Counted from the first letter of the stretch, positions 53,775-62,825 are shown. The stretch is 64,000 bases of DNA from Mesorhizobium sp. LHD-90 (GCF_030929505.1 NZ_JAVFVV010000017.1:1-64000); one strand, 5' to 3'. Program-made: numbers and translations. The notes: a model not told the origin generated them from the letters alone.

Positions 53775-54239
53775 TTGGCCGCATTCCGCATCGCGCTCTA
53801 CCAGCCCGACATAGCCGGCAACACAGGAGCCATCCTGCGCCTCGCCGCCTGTCTCGGCGTCGCCGTCGACATCGTCGAGCCGGCGGGATTCGACCTGTCC
53901 GACCGCGCGCTCAAACGCGCCGGCATGGACTATGTCGAAATGGCCGCGCTGACCCGGCATCTCGATTTTTCGGCCTTCGAGCAGTGGCGCCAGAGCGAGG
54001 GCCGCCGTCTCGTCCCGTTTTCGACCATGGCCGCCCTGCCCTATATGGACTTCGCGTTCACTGCCTCCGACATTCTCCTGTTCGGCCGCGAATCCGCCGG
54101 CGTCCCGGACCATGTCCACGAGGCCGCCGACGCGCGGCTGCTGATCCCGATGCCGGGCGGCGGCCGCAGCCTCAACCTCGCCCTTGCCGCCGCCATGGCG
54201 GCGGGAGAAGCGATGCGGCAGGTTGCGCCTCACCCTTGA
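53775..54239 (+). CDS. trmL: tRNA (cytidine/uridine(34)-2'-O)-methyltransferase TrmL
   Basis: A 154-residue SPOUT methyltransferase that 2'-O-methylates the wobble base of tRNA-Leu. Motifs: ALYQPDIAGNTGAILRLAACL (shown at 53796-53858), ILLFGRESAGVPD and the trefoil-knot IPMPGGGRSLNLALAAA. The start appears to be TTG at 53775, without a clear ribosome site, but this gives the normal family length. Confidence 0.92.
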   Translation: MAAFRIALYQPDIAGNTGAILRLAACLGVAVDIVEPAGFDLSDRALKRAGMDYVEMAALTRHLDFSAFEQWRQSEGRRLVPFSTMAALPYMDFAFTASDILLFGRESAGVPDHVHEAADARLLIPMPGGGRSLNLALAAAMAAGEAMRQVAPHP

Positions 54240-54490
54240 GGAGAGGGGCGCGGAAAAAACCGAGCGGAACGCAAGACTTTTGACGGGGGTCGCCGACGAA
54301 GCGCTCCATCCTGAATCGACCAGTCTCACGATCTTCGCTTTGCTCCGACCGTCCGAAGACCCTCCCCACGAGGGAGGCGGTTCGCCGGTCGCCACGCCTG
54401 CCGCTCCTACAAACATCACGCTCCCTCCGGTTGTCGCCGAACGGATTCCTTGATAAAACCTCAACTAATATTGAGATCAAGAGGCGATCC
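54240..54490. other. Intergenic region, 251 bp, with degenerate hairpin repeat and the soxR promoter
   Basis: GC-rich remnants at 54232-54250 and 54361-54385 recall the repeat at 158. The right end carries the Sox box. Confidence 0.45.
54459..54476. promoter_or_regulatory. Probable SoxR binding site
   Basis: CCTCAACTAATATTGAGA matches the E. coli soxS operator layout (CCTCAAG, 4 nt, CTTGAGG) in length and outer bases, with an imperfect right arm. It ends 14 bp before the soxR ATG, so SoxR probably controls its own gene. No divergent target gene is adjacent. Confidence 0.75.
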
Positions 54491-54940
54491 ATGCCACGGG
54501 AATTGACGGTCGGACAGGTCGCGGAGCGCGCCGGCATCGCGGTGTCGGCGCTGCACTTCTACGAGGCGAAGGGTCTTGTCCGCAGCCATCGCACGGCGGG
54601 AAACCAGCGCCGCTACGGCGGCGACGTGCTGCGCCGCGTCGCTGTCATCCGCATCGGCCAGGAGGCCGGCATCCCGCTGGCCGAGATCGGCGCCGCACTT
54701 GAATCATTGCCTGAAGGACGCACGCCGACGGCGAAGGATTGGAGTCTTCTTTCAAAGGGCTGGCGCGACAAGCTCGACCGTCGCATCCGTCAGTTGGAAG
54801 CCCTTCGAGACGGCCTGGATGACTGCATCGGCTGCGGCTGCCTATCAATCGACAAATGCAAGCTGCGCAATCCCGAGGACCGCCTCGCCGAGGACGGCCC
54901 CGGCGCCCGCCGGCTTGTGATCGCCGTGCCCAGGCGGTAA
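54491..54940 (+). CDS. soxR: Redox-sensing MerR-type regulator SoxR
   Basis: A 149-residue MerR family protein: winged helix ([21 protein letters not shown], shown at 54503-54565), coupling helix, and the [2Fe-2S] motif [12 protein letters not shown] with four Cys. SoxR senses redox-cycling compounds through cluster oxidation. The frame is open 20 codons upstream, across the Sox box, but the ATG at 54491 is the family start. No soxS is present; in non-enteric bacteria SoxR directly controls exporters and redox enzymes, so the nearby genes are candidates. Confidence 0.95.
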   Translation: MPRELTVGQVAERAGIAVSALHFYEAKGLVRSHRTAGNQRRYGGDVLRRVAVIRIGQEAGIPLAEIGAALESLPEGRTPTAKDWSLLSKGWRDKLDRRIRQLEALRDGLDDCIGCGCLSIDKCKLRNPEDRLAEDGPGARRLVIAVPRR

Positions 54941-54974
54941 TCGAAGTGACCCGACCCGGACGACCCTGTTGCCG

Positions 54975-56225
54975 ATGAATCTACTCAAGGCCCGCGCCGG
55001 CCCAGACTTCAATCTCCAGACCCGCAGGGGCTCCACCAAGCTCATCCTGTTCTTCGGCGGCTTCGGCGCGCAGGACGGCAGGTTCCAATACTGGAAGGTC
55101 GGCAAAGCGCTCGGAACGCACTGCCTGTTTCTCAGCGACGGCAGAAAACACTGGTATCAGAGCGGCGTGCCGGGACTCGGGCACGATATCGAGGAGACCC
55201 TTGCCAGCATCCGTACCTGCGCCGCCGAACTCGGCGTGAAAGACATCTACACCTTCGGCCAGAGCATGGGTGCTCATGGCGCGATCCTCTACGGCGCGAA
55301 ACTCGGCGCAAAGGTGATGGCCTTCGGCGCCGAGACGATCCTCGGCCTGGAAGCCAGCCGCAGCGACAGGCTGCTGCAGGCAGACGCGACGATCCTTTAT
55401 CCGGACCTGCACGGCGTGATCGCCTCCGCCGCAAGACCGGTGTTCGCATTCGCCGGCGAAGAGGATCCGGTCGACCTCTATTGCATGAGCAAGGCCAGCG
55501 GGCTGCCCAACTACCATCCTCGCACCATAGTGGGCCAGGGCCACCATCTCGCCGCCTACCTGCATCAGTCGGACAGGTTGATCCCTCTGCTGCGCGCTTT
55601 CGTGGAGGATCGGCCGCTTCCGCTTACCGGAGAGGAAGGCGATGTCCTTGCCCGTCTGGGTCTGGCCGACGCGTTCTACGATCTCCACAGGCACTCCCGG
55701 GCGCGCCGGCGAACCGAGGCGGCCGAGGCGGGTCAACGGACGCTTTCGCTTAACGCGCGCTCCCGCGTCGCCCTGCATCTGACCGCAAAGGCGCTGCTGG
55801 AGACCGGCCGGGCCGCCGAGGCGCTCGATCCGGCCGAGCAAGCGCTGGCCATCGCTCCGGACATCATCGCTTATCGCTTTCTGCTGGCGCGTACCGTCGC
55901 GAGACTGGGCGATCTCGATCGCGCCATGAGCTTGTACAAGGAAATTGTCGCGACACAGCCGGACCACGCGCCGGCTTACAATCAGATCGCCGGCATCCAT
56001 TACAAGCGCGGCGATTTTTTTGCGGCGCGGGAAGCGACGCGCCGCGCGCTGGAGTTGCGTCCCGGCCATGCCACATTCGCGAACCTTGGCGAGCGCATCG
56101 AAAAGAGGATTGCGGCACTTTCCGTCCAGGCGAACCCTCTGCAGCAGGATGAATCCGGCTCCTTTGCGGGCAAGGTCTCGTCCCTTTTCCGCACGCTCAA
56201 GGGTACGGTGGCGCGGCGACCATGA
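54975..56225 (+). CDS. Alpha/beta-hydrolase-like protein with TPR region
   Basis: A 416-residue protein. The N-terminal half (about 20-210) looks like an alpha/beta hydrolase: LILFFGGFGAQDG as oxyanion strand, the WYQSGVPGLGHDIEETLASI segment, nucleophile elbow FGQSMGAHGAILYG (Ser), VFAFAGEEDPVD (Asp) and GQGHHLAAYL (His). The C-terminal half (about 240-380) has two or three TPR repeats. The hydrolase type recalls proteins of surface-polysaccharide loci, but no such cluster is here. An alternative TTG start lies 2 codons upstream. Function unknown. Confidence 0.8.
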   Translation: MNLLKARAGPDFNLQTRRGSTKLILFFGGFGAQDGRFQYWKVGKALGTHCLFLSDGRKHWYQSGVPGLGHDIEETLASIRTCAAELGVKDIYTFGQSMGAHGAILYGAKLGAKVMAFGAETILGLEASRSDRLLQADATILYPDLHGVIASAARPVFAFAGEEDPVDLYCMSKASGLPNYHPRTIVGQGHHLAAYLHQSDRLIPLLRAFVEDRPLPLTGEEGDVLARLGLADAFYDLHRHSRARRRTEAAEAGQRTLSLNARSRVALHLTAKALLETGRAAEALDPAEQALAIAPDIIAYRFLLARTVARLGDLDRAMSLYKEIVATQPDHAPAYNQIAGIHYKRGDFFAAREATRRALELRPGHATFANLGERIEKRIAALSVQANPLQQDESGSFAGKVSSLFRTLKGTVARRP

Positions 56226-56246
56226 CCGGCAAGGCTGCGGCTACCG

Positions 56247-56510
56247 TCAATCCGCCGCGGGCAACCGCCTGATCGTGAATTCGATGACGTCGTTCGGCCG
56301 CTCGAACCAGCTTTCGATCGCTGTCCAGTAGGCCTGCTTCGGCCAGCGGTCGAACCATTCCTGCGCCTTCAGCCGCGCGTCCGGACGCGGCAGCACGAAG
56401 GTCTCGCGGATAAAACCGTCGCGCGGCTTCTGGCCTCTCTCGGCGCGGGCGCGGTCGAGCTGCCTCTTCAGGCCATCGAGCGGCGGTCTCATCGGCGCTG
56501 GCATCGGCAA
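56247..56510 (-). CDS. Small unknown protein
   Basis: An 87-residue protein with a basic helical N-terminus and a more conserved-looking end (ETFVLPRPDARLKAQEWFDRWPK, shown at 56343-56411, then AYWTAIESWFERPNDVIEFTIRRL). A GAGG lies 8 nt before the ATG. I do not recognise a family. It is on the opposite strand to its neighbours and convergent with the hydrolase-TPR gene. Confidence 0.65.
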   Translation of the reverse strand: MPMPAPMRPPLDGLKRQLDRARAERGQKPRDGFIRETFVLPRPDARLKAQEWFDRWPKQAYWTAIESWFERPNDVIEFTIRRLPAAD

Positions 56511-56655
56511 ACCTCATGCGGCTTGACGTTCACCCCCGACAGATTAGGGATCGCCGGCAAAATTACGAGTCCTTTGTGACGCACCCCGCGCCTCTCGCGC
56601 GACGGCCCGAAATGCGCCATGTCACGCCAACCGGCCAACTTTGGTGGAACACATC

Positions 56656-57570
56656 ATGGAACGTCCCGAACTCGCTCCCGGCCTGCCGCCCGATATCGAG
56701 GAACGCAAGGCGCGTGCAAAAGCCTGGTTCGAAGCGTTGCGCGACCGCATCTGCGCTGCGTTCGAAACCCTGGAGGACGAGTTGTCCGGCCCACTCGCCG
56801 ACCGTCCCGCCGGGCGCTTTGAGCGCACGCCGTGGCAACGCGAGGAAGGCTCCGGCGGCGGCGGCGTCATGTCGATGATGCATGGCCGCGTCTTCGAGAA
56901 GGTCGGCGTGCACACCTCCACCGTGCATGGCGAGTTCTCGCCGGAGTTCCGCAAGCAGATGCCCGGCGGCACGGAGGACCCGCGCTTCTGGGCGAGCGGC
57001 ATTTCTCTCATCGCTCATATGCGCAACCCCAACGTGCCGGCCGTGCATATGAACACGCGCATGGTCGCCACCTCGCGCTGGTGGTTCGGCGGCGGCGCCG
57101 ACTTGACACCGGTGCTCGACCGCCGCCGCACCCAGGACGATCCGGACACCTTGGCTTTCCATTCCGCCATGCGCGTAGCCTGCGAGGCGCACGCCGAAGT
57201 CGCCGACTACGGCCGGCTGAAAAACTGGTGCGACGAGTATTTTTTCCTGAAGCACCGCAACGAGCCGCGCGGCATCGGCGGCATCTTTTTCGACTGGCTG
57301 CAGCCGACGCCGGAACAGGGCGGCTGGGACGCCGGCTTCCGCTTCGTGCAGGATGTCGGCTTGGCCTTCCTCGATATCTACCCTCGTCTCGTCCGCGAAA
57401 ATTTCCGCAACGAATGGACCCCGGCCGACCGCGAGGAGCAGTTGATCCGCCGCGGCCGCTATGTCGAGTTCAACCTGCTCTACGACCGCGGCACGATCTT
57501 TGGCCTCAACACCGGCGGCAACGTCGCTGCGATCCTGTCGAGCATGCCGCCCGTGGTGAAGTGGCCGTAG
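56656..57570 (+). CDS. hemF: Oxygen-dependent coproporphyrinogen III oxidase
   Basis: A 304-residue enzyme that decarboxylates coproporphyrinogen III to protoporphyrinogen IX using O2, a haem synthesis step. Conserved blocks are [63 protein letters not shown] and [16 protein letters not shown]. The start may be the TTG at 56641 or the ATG at 56656; the ATG is preferred. Its product feeds the haem-containing bc1 complex encoded 11 kb away. Confidence 0.95.
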   Translation: MERPELAPGLPPDIEERKARAKAWFEALRDRICAAFETLEDELSGPLADRPAGRFERTPWQREEGSGGGGVMSMMHGRVFEKVGVHTSTVHGEFSPEFRKQMPGGTEDPRFWASGISLIAHMRNPNVPAVHMNTRMVATSRWWFGGGADLTPVLDRRRTQDDPDTLAFHSAMRVACEAHAEVADYGRLKNWCDEYFFLKHRNEPRGIGGIFFDWLQPTPEQGGWDAGFRFVQDVGLAFLDIYPRLVRENFRNEWTPADREEQLIRRGRYVEFNLLYDRGTIFGLNTGGNVAAILSSMPPVVKWP

Positions 57571-57971
57571 CGCCGCCTTCCCCTCCCCCTTGAGGAAGGG
57601 AAAAGTCCGCGCACCGCCGATCACAATCGCGCGAGCCGACCCCGATCGGCCCGGCGCGTTGCGAAAAAGCAAATGACATCGCCGAAATCACCGCTATAGA
57701 GACGCCGCCATTCGGATGCCGGGCCGTCAGAAGCCCGGCTCCCGCTGGCTGAGGGAGAGGGTGGGCAGTCCGGCTTGGGACGCAGCCTCTGGTGAACTGT
57801 CCGCTGATTCGCGAAGGCGAAGCGGACGGCGTGGGTTTCGTCATCGACGATACGGCGCGCGGACGTTCTGTCCGCTTTTTTCAGCGCGCATACCCACGGC
57901 CGTCATGCCGCCACGCATTCGCCGGCCGGTACGGAAAATTTACCTTAACTTTTCGCTGACAGGGTTTGCCC
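57571..57971. other. Intergenic region, 401 bp
   Basis: Contains a degenerate CCCCTCCCCCTTGAGGAAGG repeat at about 57582-57600, related to the hairpin at 158, and AT-richer sequence before the next gene (57920-57960). No supported gene. Confidence 0.45.
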
Positions 57972-58862
57972 ATGGCTCACCTCCGCGCGCTATGTTGCGC
58001 CTCGCTCGTCTCGTTCGCCCTGGCGATCCCCGCAAGGGCGCAGGACGCCTGTGTGCTGGAACCCGATCAGGCGCTGGAGCTTTCCGCCCTGCCCGATACG
58101 GTGGCGCAGGAAAAGAAGCCGGCTGCCTGCGCGGCCGCAAAGACCGGAACCAAGGACGCCATGGCGAAGAAACCGGCCGCCGCGCCGCGCAAATCGAAGC
58201 TTCCCGAGGCGGCCGCCGCCCTCATCCAGCACACAAAACACTTCAAGGTCGCCTACAGGCGCCCGCAAGACGCCTCGGACGAGACGCTGGTGCTGCTGCA
58301 CGGGTCGGGCGGCGACGAGACGACGCTGATGCCGCTCGCTTCCCGCCTGGCGCCGCAGGCGGCGCTGATGGGCGTCGCCGGCCGCGTCACCCAGGAAGGC
58401 ACCAGCCGCTGGTACCAGCGCATCACCGCCACTTCCTTCGACCAGACCGACATCCGCGCCGAGGCGGAGGCCTTTGCCGCTTTCCTTCAGGATGCGGTGA
58501 AATCGAAGAAGCTCGATCTCGGCCGCACCGTCTTTATCGGCTATTCCAACGGTGCGAACCTGCTCGGCGCGCTCAGCCTGCTGCACCCCGGTCTCGTCCA
58601 GCGGGCCGTGCTGCTCAGACCCATGCCGGTGCTGGATGCGGCGCCGGTCGCGGACCTGAGCAAAACCCGATTCCTGACGGTGGTCGGCGTCAACGACGAG
58701 CTTTACGCCCCGTACGGTCCGACCCTGGAGGCCATCCTGCGCGAGCGCGGCGCCCGCGTGGACGCCAGGACGGTGAAAGCCGGCCACCTGCTCGGCGAGG
58801 AAGACGTCAAGGTCGTCGCCGATTGGCTGGCGGCCTCCGACGCGGTATCGCTGAACAGATAG
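57972..58862 (+). CDS. Exported alpha/beta hydrolase
   Basis: A 296-residue protein: signal peptide (LCCASLVSFALAIPARAQ), a Lys/Ala-rich linker to about residue 75, and an alpha/beta hydrolase of the carboxylesterase/phospholipase type with LVLLHGSGGDETT, nucleophile Ser in FIGYSNGANLLGAL, Asp in VVGVNDELYAPYG and His in VKAGHLLGEED. The ATG at 57972 is preferred to a TTG 2 codons upstream. The substrate is unknown; this type often splits short acyl esters. The signal cleavage AxA suggests periplasmic location. Confidence 0.85.
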   Translation: MAHLRALCCASLVSFALAIPARAQDACVLEPDQALELSALPDTVAQEKKPAACAAAKTGTKDAMAKKPAAAPRKSKLPEAAAALIQHTKHFKVAYRRPQDASDETLVLLHGSGGDETTLMPLASRLAPQAALMGVAGRVTQEGTSRWYQRITATSFDQTDIRAEAEAFAAFLQDAVKSKKLDLGRTVFIGYSNGANLLGALSLLHPGLVQRAVLLRPMPVLDAAPVADLSKTRFLTVVGVNDELYAPYGPTLEAILRERGARVDARTVKAGHLLGEEDVKVVADWLAASDAVSLNR

Positions 58863-58870
58863 ACGCAAGA

Positions 58871-59016
58871 GCCTGTTTGGAGATGCGTCAGGGCGAGTCG
58901 AAAATGGCGTTCTTCGGGGTCGCGAAGCGACGAGCGGAGCGTACATGAAGTACGTGAGCACCGGGGCGCAGAAAAACGCCATTTGCAGACCGCCATCACG
59001 CATATTCCAGACAGGC
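58871..59016. repeat. RIME-like palindromic repeat, copy 1
   Basis: The ends form an imperfect inverted repeat (GCCTGTTTGGAGATGCGT against ACGCATATTCCAGACAGGC). Inside are GGCGAGTCGAAAATGGCG, GAGCGTACATGAAGTACGTGAGCACCGG and AACGCCATTTGCAG-type blocks (read at 58892-58988), a layout typical of rhizobial intergenic mosaic elements. Shares long blocks with 61922-62059. Confidence 0.85.
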
Positions 59017-59442
59017 TCAGAGAGGGGGCTCACGATGGAAGCAGCAAGGGACTGGCTGAGGACGCGGTTGTTGTCTCGCCTGCGCTGGCGTAGGCAACCA
59101 GCCGGAAAGGCGGCGGCAACGGCTATCAAGATTAAGATAACGTCTGCAGATCGCAGCACTTTCAATACAACTGTACTGTCATGTACAATTCGATTTGATG
59201 AAAACCCGTCGCAATCGTGCCATATTAGCCACAATCCACCACGGATTGCGGCATCCGATCAAAAGAGAACTTTATTTTTAGTCCAATAGCGGATTCCATT
59301 CGGTCGATTATTTCTCTCGCCGGGCCGGGAAACGCCGGCGGCTTCGAGACCGAAGTCCGCGACCCGACGCGACCGGACGGCCCGAATGTCCCAGCGATCT
59401 TGCCACTTGCAGGAATCGCCGGTTTCATCAGGAGAACCTGCC
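59017..59442. other. Intergenic region, 426 bp
   Basis: No convincing gene. The stretch 59120-59300 is AT-rich, including TACAACTGTACTGTCATGTACA-like short dyads near 59165, and may hold the promoter of the DUF1344 gene. Confidence 0.45.
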
Positions 59443-59703
59443 ATGCGCATGTATCTCATTCCTGCGGCGGTTGCCGCCTCCCTCGCCTTCGCTCCCCTCG
59501 CCTTCGCCGCCGCCCAGCAGGCCAGCGGCACGGTCAAGGCCTACAATGCGAAGAACGCCACGCTGACGCTGGCCGACGGCTCGGTCTACACCCTGCCAAA
59601 GACCTTCAGGAACCCGGGCCTGAAGGCCGGCGAGAAGGTCGACATCGCCTGGGACATGCGGGGCAAGCACAAGATGGCGCAGAGCGTCACCGTCGCGAAA
59701 TAG
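59443..59703 (+). CDS. DUF1344 exported protein
   Basis: An 86-residue protein with a signal peptide (LIPAAVAASLAFAPLAFAAA) and a small beta-rich domain (SGTVKAYNAKNATLTLADGS, then VYTLPKTFRNPG and LKAGEKVDIAW), matching DUF1344 of rhizobia. Function unknown. AGGAG precedes the ATG at 59443; a second ATG two codons on is possible. Confidence 0.88.
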   Translation: MRMYLIPAAVAASLAFAPLAFAAAQQASGTVKAYNAKNATLTLADGSVYTLPKTFRNPGLKAGEKVDIAWDMRGKHKMAQSVTVAK

Positions 59704-59822
59704 CGGCGGTGTCCGATGGGAAACGGGACCGGCGGTCCCGTTTCCCGTCGTTTCCGCGCAACCAATCGGCGCAAGCTGTGTTATGGTGCCTGCAATCCAA
59801 ACGAGCCGGAAGGAGATCGGAG

Positions 59823-60008
59823 ATGAAGGAATTTCATTGCGGTTCGCTCGTCCCGGGGTGCGAGTGGCACACCCGCCACCAGGACGAAGCTGAAATCATG
59901 CGCCGCGCCGTCGAGCACATGCGCGAGACCCATGGCGAGACCATCATCCGCGAAACGATGATCGAGGCGATCCGTTCGCGCATCGAAAAAGTCCGCGACG
60001 CGGCTTAA
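59823..60008 (+). CDS. DUF1059 small protein
   Basis: A 61-residue protein with the DUF1059 pattern: MKEFHCGSLVPGCEWHTRHQ at the start, with two Cys and nearby His residues that could bind a metal, then the helix DEAEIMRRAVEHMRETHGE. Function unknown. An AAGGAGATCGGAG ribosome site is strong. The stop overlaps the CCA-adding enzyme gene by 4 bp in convergent orientation. Confidence 0.88.
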   Translation: MKEFHCGSLVPGCEWHTRHQDEAEIMRRAVEHMRETHGETIIRETMIEAIRSRIEKVRDAA

Positions 60009-61279
60009 CCTCCGCCGCCCGCAAGCTTCGCGGCGCGTTCGAGCAGCGCGTCGCGCCCCAGGGAAAATCCGGATCCGATCCACTCGTCCTCGAGCTTGCG
60101 CAGCAACTTTCCCATCTGCGGGCCCGGTTTCATGCCCGATGCCGCCAGATCCGCGCCTTTCACCGGAAACGCCGGCTTCTGCCAGGAGCGGGCGAGTTTC
60201 AGCAGCCGGCCGTATGCGCCCGCCTCGATCAGAGCGTCGGTGTCGTTCACGGCGCGCGCCCGGGCCGAAACCAGCGACAGGCTGAGCCGGTCGCTGATGC
60301 CGTCGGCCGATCCGCGATAGAGCGCCTGCCGCAGCGCGAGGTCGCTGGCGGACGCCGCCGGCGGCTGCGTCGACGCCCAGTCGAAAAGCCGCCCCGCCTC
60401 GGCCTTCGAAAGCCTCAGCCGCTCAGCAAGCCCCGCCATGCGCGCCGCGTCCGGCGGCAGGACCGCCTCCAGCCGCATCATGGGATCGGCAGGCCAGCCG
60501 AGATCGCGTTCGGCGCCGACCAGCGGATGGATGGCGTCGATGCCCCATTTTTCGCTCTCCGGCAGGATTTTGGTCAGCACGCCAGCCTGCCGCATCCACA
60601 GCAGCGCGCGCGACGGGTCCGGCGCCGAAAGCAGCTTGCGCAATTCGCTCCAGACGCGTTCGGCCGACAGCCCGTCGAGCCCGTCCTTGAGCCGCGCGCA
60701 GGCTTTCAGCCCCTCCGCGTCGGGACGGCCGGCCCCGTACCAGGCGAAGAACCGGAAAAACCGAAGGATGCGCAGGAAGTCCTCGCGGATGCGTTTTTCA
60801 GCGTCGCCGATGAAGCGGACGGTGCGGGTCTCGATGTCGGCGACGCCGCCGACCAGGTCGACCACCGTGCCGTCGGCCAATGCGTAAAGTCCGTTGATGG
60901 TGAAGTCGCGGCGCTCGGCGTCCGCCTGCCAATCCCGGCCGAAGCGCACCTTTGCCCGCCGCCCGTCGGTTTCGACGTCGGCGCGCAGCGTCGTCACTTC
61001 ATAGGGCCGCCCGGCGACGATCAGCGTGATCGTGCCGTGCTCGGCGCCCGTCGGCACCACCTTGAAACCCGCCGCCGCGCCGCGCCGCATCGTCTCCTCC
61101 GGCGGCGCCGTGGTGGCAATGTCGATGTCGGCGACCGGCGCGCCGAGCAGCGTGTTGCGTACCGCGCCGCCGGCAATGCGCGCCTCTTCCCCGCCCTCGG
61201 AAAGCGCGGCAAGCACGCGCTGCAAGCCGCGGTCGTTGAGCCAGCCGGCGCGGCCCGCGAGCGTTACCGGACCACTCAC
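60005..61279 (-). CDS. cca: CCA tRNA nucleotidyltransferase / poly(A) polymerase family
   Basis: A 424-residue class II nucleotidyltransferase. The head has GGAVRNTLLGAPVADIDIATTAPPEE (shown at 61100-61180, minus strand), with the metal-binding Asp pair, and ERRDFTINGLYAL; the body and tail are helical. Such enzymes add CCA to tRNA 3' ends; poly(A) polymerase belongs to the same family, but in alphaproteobacteria the single copy is normally CCA-adding. It overlaps the Nudix gene by 4 bp, an arrangement common in rhizobia. Confidence 0.93.
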   Translation of the reverse strand: MSGPVTLAGRAGWLNDRGLQRVLAALSEGGEEARIAGGAVRNTLLGAPVADIDIATTAPPEETMRRGAAAGFKVVPTGAEHGTITLIVAGRPYEVTTLRADVETDGRRAKVRFGRDWQADAERRDFTINGLYALADGTVVDLVGGVADIETRTVRFIGDAEKRIREDFLRILRFFRFFAWYGAGRPDAEGLKACARLKDGLDGLSAERVWSELRKLLSAPDPSRALLWMRQAGVLTKILPESEKWGIDAIHPLVGAERDLGWPADPMMRLEAVLPPDAARMAGLAERLRLSKAEAGRLFDWASTQPPAASASDLALRQALYRGSADGISDRLSLSLVSARARAVNDTDALIEAGAYGRLLKLARSWQKPAFPVKGADLAASGMKPGPQMGKLLRKLEDEWIGSGFSLGRDALLERAAKLAGGGG

Positions 61280-61920
61280 GTGTAAAGCCTCTCGTAGAGC
61301 GTGCGGATGATGCCCGCGGTCACGCCCCAGATGCGCCGTCCGTCATACGGCATGTCGTAGAAGAACCATTCCTGATTGCCCCAGAAGCGGCTGCCGCGCG
61401 TATGGTTTTTCGGATCCATCAGGAAAGACAGCGGCACCTCGAAGGCGGCATCCACCTCGTCGCGGTTGATCGCCAGCTCGAAGCCCGGTCGCACCACCGA
61501 CAGCACCGGCGCAATGCGGTAGCCGCTGCCCGCCACATAGTCCGGCATGCGGCCCAGCACCTCGACATGGCGCGGGGCGAGCCCGATCTCCTCCTCCGCC
61601 TCGCGCAGCGCGGCGTGCTCCGGCGACCTGTCCTCCGGATCGATGCGTCCGCCCGGAAAGGCCACCTGCCCCGTATGGTTACGCAGCGTCTCGGCGCGCT
61701 TGGTCAAAAGCACGGTCGCCCCGTCGCCGTGGTCGATCACCGGGATCAGCACGGCGGCGGCGCGCAGCCCGTTGGCGTGTTTCAGCCGCGCATGGCCGGG
61801 ATTGAAGCGATGGTCGCCGTCCTCCTCCGGATGTGCCAGGAAATTCTCCTCGCGCGCCGCGCGGCGGCGGAAATCGTCGGCGGAGAAGCGTAAAGTGCCG
61901 GTGGAACGCATCGGATTCAA
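61276..61920 (-). CDS. Nudix hydrolase, CoA pyrophosphatase-like
   Basis: A 214-residue Nudix enzyme. The Nudix box reads GGRIDPEDRSPEHAALREAEEEIGL (shown at 61580-61654), fitting G-x5-E-x7-R-E-U-x-E-E-x-G-U, and the upstream LTKRAETLRNHTGQVAFPGG matches the NuCoA signature of CoA diphosphatases. Substrate CoA or a derivative is inferred from this. It is upstream of cca in the same unit. A palindromic repeat begins directly before its ATG. Confidence 0.92.
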   Translation of the reverse strand: MNPMRSTGTLRFSADDFRRRAAREENFLAHPEEDGDHRFNPGHARLKHANGLRAAAVLIPVIDHGDGATVLLTKRAETLRNHTGQVAFPGGRIDPEDRSPEHAALREAEEEIGLAPRHVEVLGRMPDYVAGSGYRIAPVLSVVRPGFELAINRDEVDAAFEVPLSFLMDPKNHTRGSRFWGNQEWFFYDMPYDGRRIWGVTAGIIRTLYERLYT

Positions 61921-61921
61921 A

Positions 61922-62059
61922 GTCCGTCCAGAAATGCGTCAGGGCGAGGCGAAAATGGCGATTTGGAGAACCGGAGCGGAGCGTACATTTGGGTACGTGA
62001 GCACCGGAAGCGCACAAATTGCCATTTGCAGCCCGCCCTCACGCAATTTCTGGACGGAT
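61922..62059. repeat. RIME-like palindromic repeat, copy 2
   Basis: GTCCGTCCAGAAATGCGT at the left pairs with ACGCAATTTCTGGACGGA at the right. It shares ATGCGTCAGGGCGAG, CGAAAATGGCG, GGAGCGGAGCGTACAT and GTACGTGAGCACCGG with copy 1. It fills almost the whole gap between the Nudix start codon and the DUF1285 stop, so the Nudix-cca promoter must lie inside the repeat or upstream of it. Confidence 0.87.
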
Positions 62060-62061
62060 TT

Positions 62062-62691
62062 TCAGGCACTGAGCCGCCTCAGTTTCTCGACCGGCATGAT
62101 CGGATAGGTCTCGCCGTTGGAGCGCACCGAAAACATCGGCACGCCATCGACAAGGATCTCCTCGCCGAACTCGACCAGTTCGTACATCACCGGCCGCGCC
62201 ACCAGCGCCTCCAGCCGACCCCGAACCAGCACATAGGGTTTGAGGCCGCCGGTCTCGTCCTCGTCGACGAAACGCAGCGGATTTTTCGGTCCGACCTCCA
62301 CCACGTCGCCGACATTGGTGCGGAAGGTGATGACCCGTTCCTCACTCTCGCCAGAGACATTCATCTCCACCGCTACGAACGGCGCATCCACCACCCGGAT
62401 GCCCACCCGTTCCACCGGCGTGACCAGATAGGTCTTCCCGTCCTCGTCCTTTCGCAGCACCGTGGAAAAAAGCTGCACCAGCGGCATGCGTCCGATCGGC
62501 GTGCCCAGATAGAACCAGGTGCCGTCGGCGCGGATCTCCATGTCGAGGTCGCCGCAGAAGTCTGGATTCCAGCGCTCGACCGGCGGCAGACCCTTGCCGG
62601 CGCGCGTCGCCCGGGCGATCAGCGCCGACAGGCCGGCGGCGTCTCCCGCCTTGCCGAGCGTCTGCGGCGTATGGTCCGGTTTACTGTGCAT
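62062..62691 (-). CDS. DUF1285 domain protein
   Basis: About 209 residues matching DUF1285, a family of unknown function with a known fold of two beta domains. Visible segments are LPPVERWNPDFCGDLDMEIRADGTWFYLGTPI, shown at 62500-62600, and RNVGDVVEVGPKNPLRF-type residues. The frame is open to 62826; ATGs at 62691 and 62766 are the candidate starts, and homology favours the former. It is divergent from moxR. Confidence 0.85.
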   Translation of the reverse strand: MHSKPDHTPQTLGKAGDAAGLSALIARATRAGKGLPPVERWNPDFCGDLDMEIRADGTWFYLGTPIGRMPLVQLFSTVLRKDEDGKTYLVTPVERVGIRVVDAPFVAVEMNVSGESEERVITFRTNVGDVVEVGPKNPLRFVDEDETGGLKPYVLVRGRLEALVARPVMYELVEFGEEILVDGVPMFSVRSNGETYPIMPVEKLRRLSA

Positions 62692-62825
62692 CGTCACGAA
62701 ATAGTCACTGTTGTCTCGCTTGTCAGCCGGGCCGGCTGATTTAAGTTTCCGTGTTGGGGATTCCATGACACCCCGAGTCGTCAGCCGTACCGCCGGCGCT
62801 TTCGCCGGGAAAGGACAGAGGCCCA

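Noticed and set aside
58945-59289. A 114-codon plus-strand frame in the gap before the DUF1344 gene
   Set aside because: It begins inside a palindromic repeat, has no ribosome site and its composition changes abruptly along its length.
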